Shown here in pieces: positions 26,243 to 36,721 of a DNA stretch of 64,000 nucleotides. Source of the DNA: Palauibacter sp022826685. Its GTDB lineage: Bacteria; Gemmatimonadota; Gemmatimonadetes; Palauibacterales; Palauibacteraceae. The stretch is taken from the NCBI RefSeq assembly GCF_965221685.1, contig NZ_OZ244907.1; one strand, given 5' to 3'. A program made the translations under genes and the position numbers. The notes beneath the pieces are model-generated. The model worked only from the letters and a program-made list of their open reading frames with translations, ran no database searches and had not been told where the DNA came from. Every line of letters starts with the position of its first letter. Within the stretch, counting starts at the first letter, position 1.

Positions 26243-27535
26243 TCACCGTTCCTCGTCGCGGGTTCCCGGCGAGGTGCCATCGAGCATCGCGGTCTCGTCG
26301 GGGATGCGATACTCCCGCAGGTAGGCGTCGCAATACTCGTCAATCGTGCCGTCGTCGAAACCGAAGTGGGTCGCCGAATACACGTGCTGGCCATGGCGAC
26401 CCGCGGGACCGCGCCGCGACACCGCCTCCGCGGCGGCCTCGGCCTGTGCCGTGAAATCGATCCCCGCGGCCCGGTATATCCTTCGCAACTCCGCGAGCGG
26501 GTCGGCAAGCAGATCGTAGTAGGACACATCGACGAACCCCCGATCCCCGGCGTTCCTTCGCACTTCCATGGAACGCGCGATCAGGCGGCGCGTCTTCCGC
26601 ATCCAGTGCGTCCCGATCTCCTCCGGGTCGACGTGGTCGCTGAAGATCCCTCGGCCGTGGGCCACCATGCTCCAGAATGAGGGAACGGATTTCTTCGGGT
26701 CCCGGTGCGTCTGGACGACGCAGACGCCGGGGAAGACATCGCGAATGACGTCGAGATACTCCATGTGGTGGGGCGTCTTCAGCACCCAGCCGGCACCCGG
26801 GCGCTGCCAGTGCAGGATCTTGAGCAGCGTGCGCAGGTACTCGTAGCACCTCGTGTGGTCCTGCGCTTCGAGCCACGCCGAATAGCTCGGCACGTGCATC
26901 GCCGCTTCCGCCGACTGGCTCATGAACGAGAGGTCGAGGAGCAGGACATCTTCCTCCGGCGCATCGTGGGCGATGGGATGGATCGCCAGGAACTCGGGGG
27001 ACAGAAAGCGGATCGTCCGGACCGCCAGCTTCGCCCGCCCGATGCGGCCCCGCGGGTCGCCCGTCCGCTCGCCGGGGAGGGGGAGAGGATTCAGCGCCTC
27101 CCAGGATTTCAGCGAGCGGATCCCCGGACCCGACGCGATCAGCCGGTGCAGCAGCGTCGTGGCCGTCCGCTGAAGACCCGCGATGAGGAGGATCATCCCG
27201 AGTTCGATGTCGAGAATCTCGGGATTCTCCCGCAGCAGCCGCTCCACCCGAAGCCGGGTGGAGAGCGCCGATACGATCCGCACGTGCTGGATCCTCGCCC
27301 CGATCGGCGTCAGCCTCGCCTCCGCGTTCATCGATCGCACGAGAACCTCGAGCGGCTCCAGGAACCACTCATCGCCGAAGTCGGAGAGCCCCGTCCGCCG
27401 CCTCGCCGCGGCGACCATCCGGTCGACGTCCAGGGGGCCGCCGAAGCCCAGCCTCCGGGCCGCGCGCCCCACGCCGTTGAAGATCGACACGGGCAGGGGC
27501 CGGTACGGTCTGCGGTACTCCGTCGAGGTCTGCAC
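26243..27535 (-). CDS. PAPS-dependent sulfotransferase family protein
   Basis: 430 residues. GLQRTATTLLHRLIA (about 138-152) matches the 5'-phosphosulfate loop of bacterial sulfotransferases, and VQTHRDPKKSVPSFWSM is the 3'-phosphate-binding segment; LKTPHHMEYLDVI lies between them as expected. Such enzymes transfer sulfate from PAPS to hydroxyl groups of lipids, steroids or carbohydrates. It is co-directional and nearly contiguous with the SDR gene, and follows the DUF1214 gene by 19 bases. The acceptor cannot be told from sequence; the SDR and START-like neighbours hint at a lipophilic alcohol. Confidence 0.82.
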   Translation of the reverse strand: MQTSTEYRRPYRPLPVSIFNGVGRAARRLGFGGPLDVDRMVAAARRRTGLSDFGDEWFLEPLEVLVRSMNAEARLTPIGARIQHVRIVSALSTRLRVERLLRENPEILDIELGMILLIAGLQRTATTLLHRLIASGPGIRSLKSWEALNPLPLPGERTGDPRGRIGRAKLAVRTIRFLSPEFLAIHPIAHDAPEEDVLLLDLSFMSQSAEAAMHVPSYSAWLEAQDHTRCYEYLRTLLKILHWQRPGAGWVLKTPHHMEYLDVIRDVFPGVCVVQTHRDPKKSVPSFWSMVAHGRGIFSDHVDPEEIGTHWMRKTRRLIARSMEVRRNAGDRGFVDVSYYDLLADPLAELRRIYRAAGIDFTAQAEAAAEAVSRRGPAGRHGQHVYSATHFGFDDGTIDEYCDAYLREYRIPDETAMLDGTSPGTRDEER

Positions 27536-27554
27536 CGGGTTCTCGTCCCCCCGG

Positions 27555-28751
27555 CTACGAGCCGCGGAGCGCGTCCAGCTCCGGGAACTTCACGAGGCGC
27601 GTTTGCGGCTGCGGATGCGCCTCCGCCCGGATCCAGCGGAAGCACATCGTCCCGGACGTGTGGCCCGCGGTCTCGATCCAGTTCGGGAGCCCGGGGTCCT
27701 CGTGGGCCACCACGAGGCGTATGGAGCCGTCCGCTTCGTGGTGTGCGAGGTGCTTGTTCGTATGGATGGTGTGATAGCGGTAGTCGAGCGACTCCATCCA
27801 GTAGTTGTTCAGCTGGAAGTTCCAGTGCTCGCACTCCGGGGGCACGGCCTCGATCACCAGGGCCTCGTCCTCGGCCACCGCCCAGTGGCTGTGGTAGTAG
27901 ACGATGTTCGGGTCGCCTCCCGCCTGGAGCGAAACGTCCGGATCGAACATGGGCAGCGTGTTCGAGTGCTTCCTGAAGCCGCGGGCCCAGTTCGCGAACA
28001 GCATGGCCGCGCCCGCGACCAGCGTCCCGGCGGACTTCAACCCCTCGTCGATCTGCTCCGGCGTGAGGGGGCGGGGCCGCTTCTCGTCGTCACGACAGCC
28101 GATGCGTTCGATGTGCAACTCGGCCGGCTCCTCGGCCTCCCGGTCGAGGAAGGTCTGGCGCACGATCAGCGTCCGGCTCTCCGCCGTCATCGGGAGCCAG
28201 TTCCCTTCGTGGCGCCGGGTGCTGACGATGAGCTCGAAGGTTCCGTCCTCGCCGGTCTCGATCTCGCTCGCCTCGACATAACCCGTGGGGGGCAGACCCC
28301 CGCTCTGCCCGTAGTGGCCGGCCTGCGTGCCGAAGCCGAGGTACGTCACGGTGTTGCGCCGCCCCGAGATCCGGTACTCGAAGTCGCCGTGAATCGCGGC
28401 GGTCTGGTAGTAGTTGTCGGGGTTGTCGCTCCCCAGCTTCACGGTCTCGTGGGCCACGCGGTGCAGTACGGGCGCCCGCGGGTCGGCGTGTTCCACGAAA
28501 GCCATGAGTCCGCCGCGGGTCAGGCGGCTGAGATACCGGTATCCCTCCGCCTGGTTGAAGGGATCGCGGGGCGCGCCCGGGAAGGTGATCGCGGCTCCGG
28601 CCGCCTTGAGCGTGTCGCAGAACTCATCCCACGACTTCCCGCTCACCACGCGCCGCGCGGCCGTGTCCGCCGGCGCACGGCCCCGAAGCTTCTGCGCCGC
28701 GAGCGAGAGGCGCCGAAAGAACCCGAGCAGTCCGATGACGAACCCTCTCAT
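27555..28751 (-). CDS. DUF1214 domain-containing protein
   Basis: 398 residues. The segment DNPDNYYQTAAIHGDFEYRI and the C-terminal half with HWNFQLNNYWMES, then LPNWIETAGHTSGTM, match the DUF1214/DUF1254-type fold seen in proteins of unknown role that often accompany lipid or steroid catabolic genes. The N-terminus is short, hydrophobic and basic (MRGFVIGLLGFFRRLSL), perhaps a weak membrane anchor. GGAGA lies 4 bases before the ATG. It is first of the four-gene cluster reading leftward, 68 bases after engB on the same strand. Confidence 0.78.
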   Translation of the reverse strand: MRGFVIGLLGFFRRLSLAAQKLRGRAPADTAARRVVSGKSWDEFCDTLKAAGAAITFPGAPRDPFNQAEGYRYLSRLTRGGLMAFVEHADPRAPVLHRVAHETVKLGSDNPDNYYQTAAIHGDFEYRISGRRNTVTYLGFGTQAGHYGQSGGLPPTGYVEASEIETGEDGTFELIVSTRRHEGNWLPMTAESRTLIVRQTFLDREAEEPAELHIERIGCRDDEKRPRPLTPEQIDEGLKSAGTLVAGAAMLFANWARGFRKHSNTLPMFDPDVSLQAGGDPNIVYYHSHWAVAEDEALVIEAVPPECEHWNFQLNNYWMESLDYRYHTIHTNKHLAHHEADGSIRLVVAHEDPGLPNWIETAGHTSGTMCFRWIRAEAHPQPQTRLVKFPELDALRGS

Positions 28752-28819
28752 CGCGTCTCCTTTCGGCCCGCGCCCGTGGCCTCGATGTGCCGGGTGCCGC
28801 GGGCGATGAGTCGGATCGG

Positions 28820-29440
28820 CTAGTCGGGCGCCGCCTCGGCGATGAGGGCGGCGATGCTCTCCCGCAGCGTGTCGATACCGGCGCCGGTTCGGGCGGACGT
28901 CTCGACCAGCTGATCCGCATCGAGCTCGAGCGCCTCGCGCAGCTTCTTCGTCGCCCGCCGGCGCCCGGACCGGTTCAGCTTGTCCGTCTTCGTGAGCGCG
29001 AAGAGCGTCGGCGTCCCGGTCGCGCCCAGGAACTCGATCATCCGCTCATCGTCGTCCGTGAGTCCGCGGCGCGCGTCCACGAGCAGCACGAGTCCGAGCA
29101 GCTTCGGCGTCCGGCGCAGGTACCCGTCGATCAGCCGTCCCCACTTCTTCCGCACGGTCTTCGGCGCCTTCGCGAACCCGTAGCCCGGCAGATCCACGAG
29201 CATGTAGCGGTCGTCGACGAGGAAGAAGTTGATCTCGCGCGTGCGCCCGGGCTGCTTCGAGGTTCGCGCGAGGCTCTTCCGCCCCACGAGCCCGTTGAGC
29301 AGCGAGGACTTCCCGACATTCGAGCGCCCGGCGATCGCGATCTGGGGGAGGTCGCGCGGCGGCTTCTGGCCGGCCGCGCCGATGGCGCCGACAAACTCGA
29401 CCGTCCTGACATGCGCTACGCCCCGGTCCGTCGGCGGCAC
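28820..29440 (-). CDS. engB: Ribosome biogenesis GTP-binding protein YsxC/EngB
   Basis: 206 residues. EngB is an essential GTPase in 50S subunit assembly. G1 is GRSNVGKSS (about 38-46), G2 region TSKQPGRTR, G3 DLPGYGFA, G4 TKTD and G5 SARTG, in that order and with EngB-specific spacing. The first seven residues are uncertain: GTG eight codons in (VAHVRTVEFVG) is an alternative start. The gene begins 7 bases after the clpX stop, so it is probably the last gene of a tig-clpP-clpX-engB unit. Confidence 0.95.
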   Translation of the reverse strand: MPPTDRGVAHVRTVEFVGAIGAAGQKPPRDLPQIAIAGRSNVGKSSLLNGLVGRKSLARTSKQPGRTREINFFLVDDRYMLVDLPGYGFAKAPKTVRKKWGRLIDGYLRRTPKLLGLVLLVDARRGLTDDDERMIEFLGATGTPTLFALTKTDKLNRSGRRRATKKLREALELDADQLVETSARTGAGIDTLRESIAALIAEAAPD

Positions 29441-29447
29441 GGGCCCG

Positions 29448-30695
<1,248 letters not shown>

Positions 30696-30731
30696 CGTCG
30701 CCTCCCCTCGGTCCCTCGGGTTGCTCCGGCG

Positions 30732-31367
30732 CTACTCTGCCACGGCGGGGCCGGGTCGGCCGTTCTTGCCGTCGACCTCCGTCTCGCGCGCGACCACGAG
30801 GTCGATGAGCCCGTAATCCCGCGCTTCCTCGGGCGACATGAAGCGGTCGCGGTCGACATCCTCGGCGATCCGGTCGAGGTCCTGCCCGGTGTGTTCGGCG
30901 AGGATCCCGTTCAGCCGCTCGCGGGCGTTGAGGATCTCCTTCGCCTGGATCTCGATGTCCGCCGCCGTCCCGTAGGAGCCGCCGGAAGGCTGGTGGATCA
31001 TGATCCGCGCGTTCGGCAGCGAGCGCCGCCTGCCGGGTGTGCCGGCGGCGAGCAGGAACGCTCCCATCGACGCCGCCATCCCCATGCACATCGTCGCCAC
31101 CGGGGCGTTCAGGAACTGCATCGTGTCGTAGATCGCGAGTCCCGCTTGGACGCTCCCCCCCGGCGAGTTGATGTAGATGTTGATCTCGCGCTCCGGGTTG
31201 TCCGCCTCCAGAAAGAGCAACTGGGCGATCACCACGTTCGCCACATCGTCGTTGATCGGAGCTCCGAGGAAGACGATCCGGTCCATGAGGAGGCGCGAGA
31301 AGATGTCGTACGTGCGTTCCCCGCGGCTCGACCGTTCGATGACGTACGGCGCGAATATCGTGCTCAA
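30732..31367 (-). CDS. clpP: ATP-dependent Clp protease proteolytic subunit ClpP
   Basis: 211 residues. The catalytic triad is Ser100 (MGMAASMGAF), His125 (MIHQPSGG) and Asp174 (DVDRDRFMS). The N-terminal residues PYVIERSSRGERTYDIFS are the conserved processing and gate region; a propeptide of a few residues is likely removed. The C-terminal tail is slightly extended and charged. It lies between tig and clpX, the standard bacterial order. Confidence 0.97.
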   Translation of the reverse strand: MSTIFAPYVIERSSRGERTYDIFSRLLMDRIVFLGAPINDDVANVVIAQLLFLEADNPEREINIYINSPGGSVQAGLAIYDTMQFLNAPVATMCMGMAASMGAFLLAAGTPGRRRSLPNARIMIHQPSGGSYGTAADIEIQAKEILNARERLNGILAEHTGQDLDRIAEDVDRDRFMSPEEARDYGLIDLVVARETEVDGKNGRPGPAVAE

Positions 31368-31397
31368 GTCAGTCCCTCACGTGGTTTGCGAAGTCCA

Positions 31398-32669
31398 TCA
31401 GCTCACGTCCGAGCCGTCGATCAGAAATCGGAACGCCTTGTCGATGGCGAAACGGCGGCGGAGCGGGTCGAGCTGCTTCTCCTTCGCGAGCTGCCGGCGT
31501 ACCTCCACCAGGCTCTTGCCCCTCGCCTTCCCCAGTTCCGACAGGCGCTCGTCGAACTCCTCGCTCGACAGATCGAGTCCCTGATCCTCGATGAGTCGTT
31601 CGAGCACCAGATCCCGCTTTATCTGACGCTCCACCTGGGGGGTCACGGACTTGCGGGCCTCCTCGACCTGCTCGGGATCCGCTCCCTCGGGGGCGTCGAT
31701 CACCCGGTCAAGATAACGCGACGTGAGACTCGGCGGCACCTCGAAGGCGTTGGCTTCGATCACCGCGTCGAGAAGTCGTTCGCCGACTTCCTCGTCCGCC
31801 TGACGTTCACCGCGCGCCAGGAGTTCCTTTTCGACCGCTTCACGAAGGTCCGCCAGCGTTTCGAAATTGCCGATCTCGCTCGCGAACTCGTCCGTGAGCT
31901 CCGGCAACTCGCTGGCACGGACCTCGTCGAGACGGATCTGCAGCGACCGGGTGGTTCCCGCGAGTTCCGCGGCCCCGAAGTCCTCCGGGTAGGAGACCGT
32001 GAACGTGCCTTCCTCGCCGGGCGCCAGCGCGAGGATCGCGTCTTCCACGTCCGGAATCGCATAGCCCGCGCCCAGCTCGAACCGGTACGGCTTCTCCTCG
32101 GCGCCGTCGCCTCCCTCGCGTTCCCTGATGGCCACGGCGACGACATCCCCGCTGCGCGGCGCCCGATCCACGGGCTGGAGCACGGCGTTTTCCTTGCGGA
32201 TGTTCTCGATGACCTCATCGACATCCGCGTCCTCGACGGCCACGTCGCGCCGCTTGACCCGGAACCCTCCGGTCCGCGCGAGTTCGACCACCGGCATCAC
32301 CTCCACGTCGACGCGGAAGGAGAGCCGCTCCCCCGGCCGGTAGTCCAGTTCGCTCACCACGGGTTCCCCGATGGTGGAGAGCTCGTGCCGCTGCACGGCG
32401 TTCCGGTACGCCCGGTTGACGAGCGCATCGACCGTCCGTTCGTCGATGAGGGGCCCGTAGCGTTCCTCGATGATTCGCACCGGGACCTTCCCCTTCCGGA
32501 ATCCCTTGATGCGGGTCGTCTTCCGGAGTCTGGCGGCTTCCCGGCGACGGGCCGCCGCGACCTGCGCGGGGTCCACGGACACATCGAGACGGCGCAGGTA
32601 GTCGTTCTCCCGCTTGATCGCGATGTCGAACGGATCCGTCGCGGTCGCTTGTGAATCGGCTGCGGTCAA
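31398..32669 (-). CDS. tig: Trigger factor (ribosome-associated chaperone and PPIase)
   Basis: About 423 residues. The ribosome-binding signature is TRIKGFRKGKVP, followed by the FKBP-type domain (about 150-240) and the C-terminal helical chaperone domain. The frame stays open upstream into the tRNA-Leu gene, so a start there is not credible; the first usable codon after the tRNA is TTG 32669, giving MTAADSQATATDPFDIAIK, with GGAG about 12 bases upstream. It binds nascent chains at the ribosome exit and is probably co-transcribed with clpP. Confidence 0.93.
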   Translation of the reverse strand: MTAADSQATATDPFDIAIKRENDYLRRLDVSVDPAQVAAARRREAARLRKTTRIKGFRKGKVPVRIIEERYGPLIDERTVDALVNRAYRNAVQRHELSTIGEPVVSELDYRPGERLSFRVDVEVMPVVELARTGGFRVKRRDVAVEDADVDEVIENIRKENAVLQPVDRAPRSGDVVAVAIREREGGDGAEEKPYRFELGAGYAIPDVEDAILALAPGEEGTFTVSYPEDFGAAELAGTTRSLQIRLDEVRASELPELTDEFASEIGNFETLADLREAVEKELLARGERQADEEVGERLLDAVIEANAFEVPPSLTSRYLDRVIDAPEGADPEQVEEARKSVTPQVERQIKRDLVLERLIEDQGLDLSSEEFDERLSELGKARGKSLVEVRRQLAKEKQLDPLRRRFAIDKAFRFLIDGSDVS

Positions 32670-32716
32670 GGTCGGTATGGCTCCCGCTCGTGCCCTGCTG
32701 CCTTCGAGTGGCGAAG

Positions 32717-32799
32717 TGCGAAAGGGGGGATTCGAACCCCCACGGCCAAGGGCCACCAGCTCCTAAGGCTGGCGCGTCTGCCAGTTCCGCCACTTTCGC
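32717..32799 (-). tRNA. tRNA-Leu (anticodon UAG)
   Basis: 83 bases. The acceptor stem pairs GCGAAAG with CTTTCGC. The anticodon arm is CCAGC-CTTAGGA-GCTGG, giving anticodon TAG, which reads CUA and by wobble other CUN codons. The T arm is GGGGGTTCGAATCCCCC. A long variable arm (TGGCCCTTGGCCG region) makes it a class II tRNA as expected for leucine. CCA is not encoded. It sits between the htrA-type protease gene and tig, all on the same strand. Confidence 0.95.
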
Positions 32800-32904
32800 G
32801 CGACTCCGCTCGGCCCGGCGCGGCGCCGGATCGGGCGGGAATCTCGGGACCGACTGGGGCAGGGGCAAGCAAGCGCCCGCCCCCGCCCGTTCGGCCCCGG
32901 CGGT

Positions 32905-34542
32905 TCAACGCTCCGGGATCACGACGCTCCGGAACTGGCTCTGCCGGCCCCCGTCGCGCGTGGGGAGGCTGTACTGCAGGCTGAGGGCGTCCCCGGGTCC
33001 GAGTCCGGAGATGACTCGCTCGTAGTCGGCCCCCGTGCGGATCTCCTCGCCGTTGATGTCGACGATGAGCGCGCCGGGAGGGATCCCCGCCCGTCCCACC
33101 GCGCCCCGCGAATCGGCGTCGACGATGATGACGCCCGTGAACCCGGGATCGACCCGATAGCGGTCACGGCCCCGCGCTTCCAGTTGCGCGTCATCCCGAA
33201 CCTCGAGGCCGAGGACGTCACCCGTCGGTTCGGGGGCTTCGGGGCGCGCCGCGATCCGCGGAGGCAAATCGTCCTCCGCCGGGATGAGGCGGACGCGCGC
33301 CTGGTCGCGCTCAAGCGTGGCGCGCCGCACCACGTCCAGTTCCACCGTCTCCCCCGGCTCGAAGGCGCGGATCCGCCGCTGCAGTTCCGACACGCCGGAG
33401 ACGGGTTGCCCCGCCACGCCCACGATGACGTCTCCGCCTTCGAGTCCGGCCAGCCGCGCGGGACTGTCATCGAAGGAAAAAGTCTGGATCTTCGCCCCCC
33501 CGACTCGATCGAGCCCGTAGAAGGCGGCGTCCGCTGCGTCGACGTCCGTGATCGAGACGCCGATGAGGGCCCGGCGGACCTCTCCGAACTCGATGAGATC
33601 GTCGACGACCTCCCGCGCGAGTTCGATCGGCACGGCGAAACCGTACCCCTGGTAGTTCCCCGATGTCGAGAGAATCGCGGTGTTGATGCCGATCACCTCC
33701 CCCGCGGCATTCACGAGCGGACCGCCCGAGTTGCCCCGGTTGATGACCGCGTCCGTCTGGATGAAGTCCTCGATCGCGAGAGGGGAGCGGTTCTGCAGAA
33801 TCCGGATGTTCCGCCCCTTGGCGGAGACGATCCCCGCGGTCACCGAAGAGAGGAGCGGTCCGGTCTGTGTGCGGAAACCGGGGCTCCCGATGGCGAGCAC
33901 CCACTCCCCGACCGCCGTCTCGTCGCTGGAGCCGATCGGCAGGACGGCGATGTCGTCCACGTCGAGGCGAAGCAGCGCCACGTCCGTCTGCGGATCTCGC
34001 CCCACCAGTTCCACGTCCTCGAACACCCGTCCGTCGTGGAGTTCGATGTCGATGCGCTCGGCGCCCGCGACGACGTGATTGTTCGTGACCACGTAGCCGT
34101 CCTCGGAGACGATGAACCCGGATCCGCTCCAGGAGTCCCTTCGCACGGGCGGGTCGGCCTCGGGCGGCGCATCGTCGGGTGGGGGCTCATCGCCGGAGGG
34201 CGGTCGGACGCCGGGCGGGAACTCGAAGCCGGGGGGAAACTCGAAACCGGGGGGGAACTCGAAACCGGGCGGCAAGTCGGCCGCGCTCACCTCCCGGACG
34301 GCGGTGAGGTAGATGGTCACGACGGCGGGAGCCACGCGCCGAGCCACGTCGGAGAAGCCGTCCTCCATCGTCACCGCGGCGCCCGAGGGGGCTCCGATCA
34401 CCCACCCCGGATCGCTGTCCGTGTCCGCCGCGATCGAAAACGGGGTCAGGTCCAGCACCGAAGCCAGCCCAACGCCGAACGCGAATGCGATCGCCGTGGC
34501 GATCAGCAGATTCAGTCGAGTACGCAACGATTCGCTCATCAC
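32905..34542 (-). CDS. HtrA/DegP-type periplasmic serine protease with two PDZ domains
   Basis: 545 residues. A signal anchor (LLIATAIAFAFGVGLASVL, 12-30) places it in the periplasm or anchored in the inner membrane. The trypsin-like domain has His156 (TNNHVVAG), Asp187 (TDVALLRL) and Ser272 (GNSGGPL). Two PDZ domains follow (about 335-420 and 450-535). Between the anchor and the catalytic domain lies a Pro-rich stretch with repeats of PPGFEF and then acidic Pro-rich sequence (89-133). It degrades or refolds damaged envelope proteins. dnaK is the next gene upstream on the same strand. Confidence 0.93.
   Translation of the reverse strand: MMSESLRTRLNLLIATAIAFAFGVGLASVLDLTPFSIAADTDSDPGWVIGAPSGAAVTMEDGFSDVARRVAPAVVTIYLTAVREVSAADLPPGFEFPPGFEFPPGFEFPPGVRPPSGDEPPPDDAPPEADPPVRRDSWSGSGFIVSEDGYVVTNNHVVAGAERIDIELHDGRVFEDVELVGRDPQTDVALLRLDVDDIAVLPIGSSDETAVGEWVLAIGSPGFRTQTGPLLSSVTAGIVSAKGRNIRILQNRSPLAIEDFIQTDAVINRGNSGGPLVNAAGEVIGINTAILSTSGNYQGYGFAVPIELAREVVDDLIEFGEVRRALIGVSITDVDAADAAFYGLDRVGGAKIQTFSFDDSPARLAGLEGGDVIVGVAGQPVSGVSELQRRIRAFEPGETVELDVVRRATLERDQARVRLIPAEDDLPPRIAARPEAPEPTGDVLGLEVRDDAQLEARGRDRYRVDPGFTGVIIVDADSRGAVGRAGIPPGALIVDINGEEIRTGADYERVISGLGPGDALSLQYSLPTRDGGRQSQFRSVVIPER
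34210..34281 (-). repeat. 18-bp tandem repeat encoding PPGFEF units in the HtrA-like protease
   Basis: Four 18-base units, the last diverged, sit at 34210-34227, 34228-34245, 34246-34263 and 34264-34281. They encode PPGFEF hexapeptides in the loop between membrane anchor and protease domain. In-frame 18-base units can expand or shrink by slippage without breaking the gene. Confidence 0.85.
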
Positions 34543-34587
34543 TCTGTCTCCCTCATCACCGGCCGTGACTCCGCGGCTGAAGATCCC

Positions 34588-34618
34588 AATATAGCAGACG
34601 GAATTGGCGTTCCTCCAA
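34588..34618 (-). promoter_or_regulatory. Putative promoter of the HtrA-like protease gene
   Basis: Read on the - strand, TTGGAG (34618-34613) and TATATT (34593-34588) are separated by 19 bases, about 45 bases before the start codon. The -10 is close to consensus and stands out in GC-rich DNA; the -35 and the spacing are weaker. Confidence 0.35.
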
Positions 34619-34709
34619 CCCCCGCAAAGATGACGGCGACGAGACCCGAGCCGTCACCTGGTGTGGTGCCGACACCACACCGGGAACGCCGAACCATGGG
34701 ATGAACGGC

Positions 34710-34752
34710 GCGCGACCCGGGGTTGCCCGTGGAAACGGGTCCCGGGTCGCGC
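34710..34752. terminator. Strong hairpin downstream of dnaK (possible terminator)
   Basis: GCGCGACCCGGG (34710-34721) pairs exactly with CCCGGGTCGCGC (34741-34752). Inside the loop CCCGT (726-730) pairs with ACGGG (735-739) around GGAA, so the two stems stack. It begins 22 bases after the dnaK stop on the - strand. No T-run follows on either strand, so it may be a Rho-assisted terminator or an RNA-stabilising stem. Confidence 0.5.
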
Positions 34753-34774
34753 CGTGTCAGACCGCGCCGGAGGG

Positions 34775-36721
34775 CTACTTGTCGTCGGACTCCTCGACGA
34801 TCTCGTAATCCGCCTCCACGACTTCCTCTTCACCGGCGTCGTCCGCCTCCACCTCGACTCCGGCCTCTTCGTCGCCGGCGCCCGGCATGTCGCCCGGCGA
34901 GGCGTCGGCTCCCATCCCGGCCGCGGCGTACATCTTCTGCGCCGCCGCGCCGACCGCTTCCTGGATGGCGGTGCTCGCCGCTGCCACCTCCTCGGTGTCG
35001 TCCTGCTTGAGCGCGGCCCGTCCCCGCTCCAGCGTCTCCTCGATCGCGGACCGGTCCGCGTCATCGAGCGACTCCTTCCAGTCCTCGAGGTTCTTCTCCG
35101 TCTGGTACACGAGGGAATCGAGCCGGTTGCGGGCCTCGACGGTCTCGCGACGCTCCTGGTCCTCCGCCGCGTGCGACTCCGCGTCCCTCACCATGCTCTC
35201 GATCTCGGCGTCGGAGAGCCCCGAAGACGCCTCGATGCGGATCTTCTGCTCCTTGCCCGTCGCCTTGTCCCTCGCACTCACGTGCAGGATGCCGTTCGCG
35301 TCGATGTCGAAGGTGACCTCGACCTGGGGCACGCCGCGCGGCGCGGGCGGGATGCCGGTGAGCTGGAAGCGGCCGATCGTCTTGTTGCCGCTCGCCATCT
35401 TCCGCTCGCCCTGGAGCACGTGGATGTCGACCGTGTTCTGGTTGTCCTCCGCGGTCGAGAAGATCTCCGACTTCTTCGTGGGGATCGTCGTGTTGCGCTC
35501 GATGAGCGACGTCATGACGCCGCCCAGCGTCTCGATCCCGAGCGAAAGCGGGGTCACGTCGAGGAGGAGTACGTCCTTCACGTCGCCCCCGAGCACGCCG
35601 CCCTGGATCGCGGCCCCGATGCCCACGACCTCGTCCGGGTTCACGCCCTTGTGCGGATCCTGGCCGAAGAAGTCCTTCACGACGTCCTGGATCTTGGGGA
35701 TCCGGGTCGAGCCGCCGACGAGAATGACCTCGTCGATCTCGTCGACCGAGAGACCGGCGTCCGCCAGCGCCTTCTCCATCGGCGGAATCGTGCGCTGGAT
35801 CAGGTCGTCCACCAGCTGCTCGAACTTCGCCCGCGTGAGGGCGAGGTTGAGGTGCTTGGGCCCCGACGCGTCGGCGGTGATGAAGGGGAGGTTGATGTCG
35901 GTCTGCATCGTGGAGCTGAGCTCGATCTTCGCCTTCTCCGCCGCCTCCTTGAGGCGCTGCAGGGCCATCGGGTCGGCCGAGAGATCGATCCCCTGGTCCT
36001 TCCTGAACTCGTCCACGAGCCAGTTGATGAGGCGCTGGTCGAAGTCGTCTCCACCGAGATGCGTGTCGCCGTTGGTGGCCTTCACCTCGAACACGCCGTC
36101 CCCGAGTTCGAGCACGGAGATGTCGTAGGTGCCGCCACCGAGGTCGAACACGGCGATCTTCTCGTCCGACTTCTTGTCGAGGCCGTAGGCGAGCGCCGCC
36201 GCCGTCGGCTCGTTGATGATCCGGCGGACCGTGAGGCCGGACACCCGGCCCGCGTCCTTCGTCGCCTGCCGCTGGGCGTCGTTGAAGTAGGCCGGGACCG
36301 TGATCACGGCCTCGGTCACTTCCTGTCCCAGGTAGTCCTCGGCCGTCTGCTTCATCTTCTGCAGCACCATGGCCGAGAGTTCGGGCGGCGTGAAGGTCTT
36401 GTCCGCGTGCGCGATCCGCACCTGGACGCGGTCCTGGTTGTCGCCCTGGATGTCGTAGGTGACGAGCTTCATCTCCTCGCCCACCTCGGACCGCTTGCGG
36501 CCCATGAAGCGCTTGATCGAGGCGACGGTGTTGAGCGGGTTCGTGACGGCCTGCCGCTTGGCGACCTGCCCGACGAGCCGCTCTCCCTCCTTCGTGAAGG
36601 CGACCACCGAGGGCGTAGTGCGCGCGCCCTCCGCGCTCGGGATGACGACGGGGTCTCCACCTTCCATTACGGCGACGACCGAGTTCGTCGTCCCGAGATC
36701 GATTCCGATGATCTTGCCCAT
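34775..36721 (-). CDS. dnaK: Chaperone protein DnaK (Hsp70)
   Basis: 648 residues from ATG 36721, with AAGGA 8 bases upstream. The ATPase domain starts GKIIGIDLGTTNSVVAVMEG and contains VPAYFNDAQRQATKDA and DLGGGTYDIS; the substrate domain has DVTPLSLGIETLGGV and the C-terminal lid ends in an acidic tail closing with EESDDK. It folds and protects proteins with DnaJ and GrpE, which are not next to it here. No CIRCE element was found upstream, so HrcA control is not supported. Confidence 0.98.
   Translation of the reverse strand: MGKIIGIDLGTTNSVVAVMEGGDPVVIPSAEGARTTPSVVAFTKEGERLVGQVAKRQAVTNPLNTVASIKRFMGRKRSEVGEEMKLVTYDIQGDNQDRVQVRIAHADKTFTPPELSAMVLQKMKQTAEDYLGQEVTEAVITVPAYFNDAQRQATKDAGRVSGLTVRRIINEPTAAALAYGLDKKSDEKIAVFDLGGGTYDISVLELGDGVFEVKATNGDTHLGGDDFDQRLINWLVDEFRKDQGIDLSADPMALQRLKEAAEKAKIELSSTMQTDINLPFITADASGPKHLNLALTRAKFEQLVDDLIQRTIPPMEKALADAGLSVDEIDEVILVGGSTRIPKIQDVVKDFFGQDPHKGVNPDEVVGIGAAIQGGVLGGDVKDVLLLDVTPLSLGIETLGGVMTSLIERNTTIPTKKSEIFSTAEDNQNTVDIHVLQGERKMASGNKTIGRFQLTGIPPAPRGVPQVEVTFDIDANGILHVSARDKATGKEQKIRIEASSGLSDAEIESMVRDAESHAAEDQERRETVEARNRLDSLVYQTEKNLEDWKESLDDADRSAIEETLERGRAALKQDDTEEVAAASTAIQEAVGAAAQKMYAAAGMGADASPGDMPGAGDEEAGVEVEADDAGEEEVVEADYEIVEESDDK

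Noticed and set aside
32670..32756. Upstream extension of trigger factor to an ATG at 32756
   Set aside because: That ATG lies within the tRNA-Leu gene and the extra residues match no trigger factor. TTG 32669 gives a normal N-terminus.
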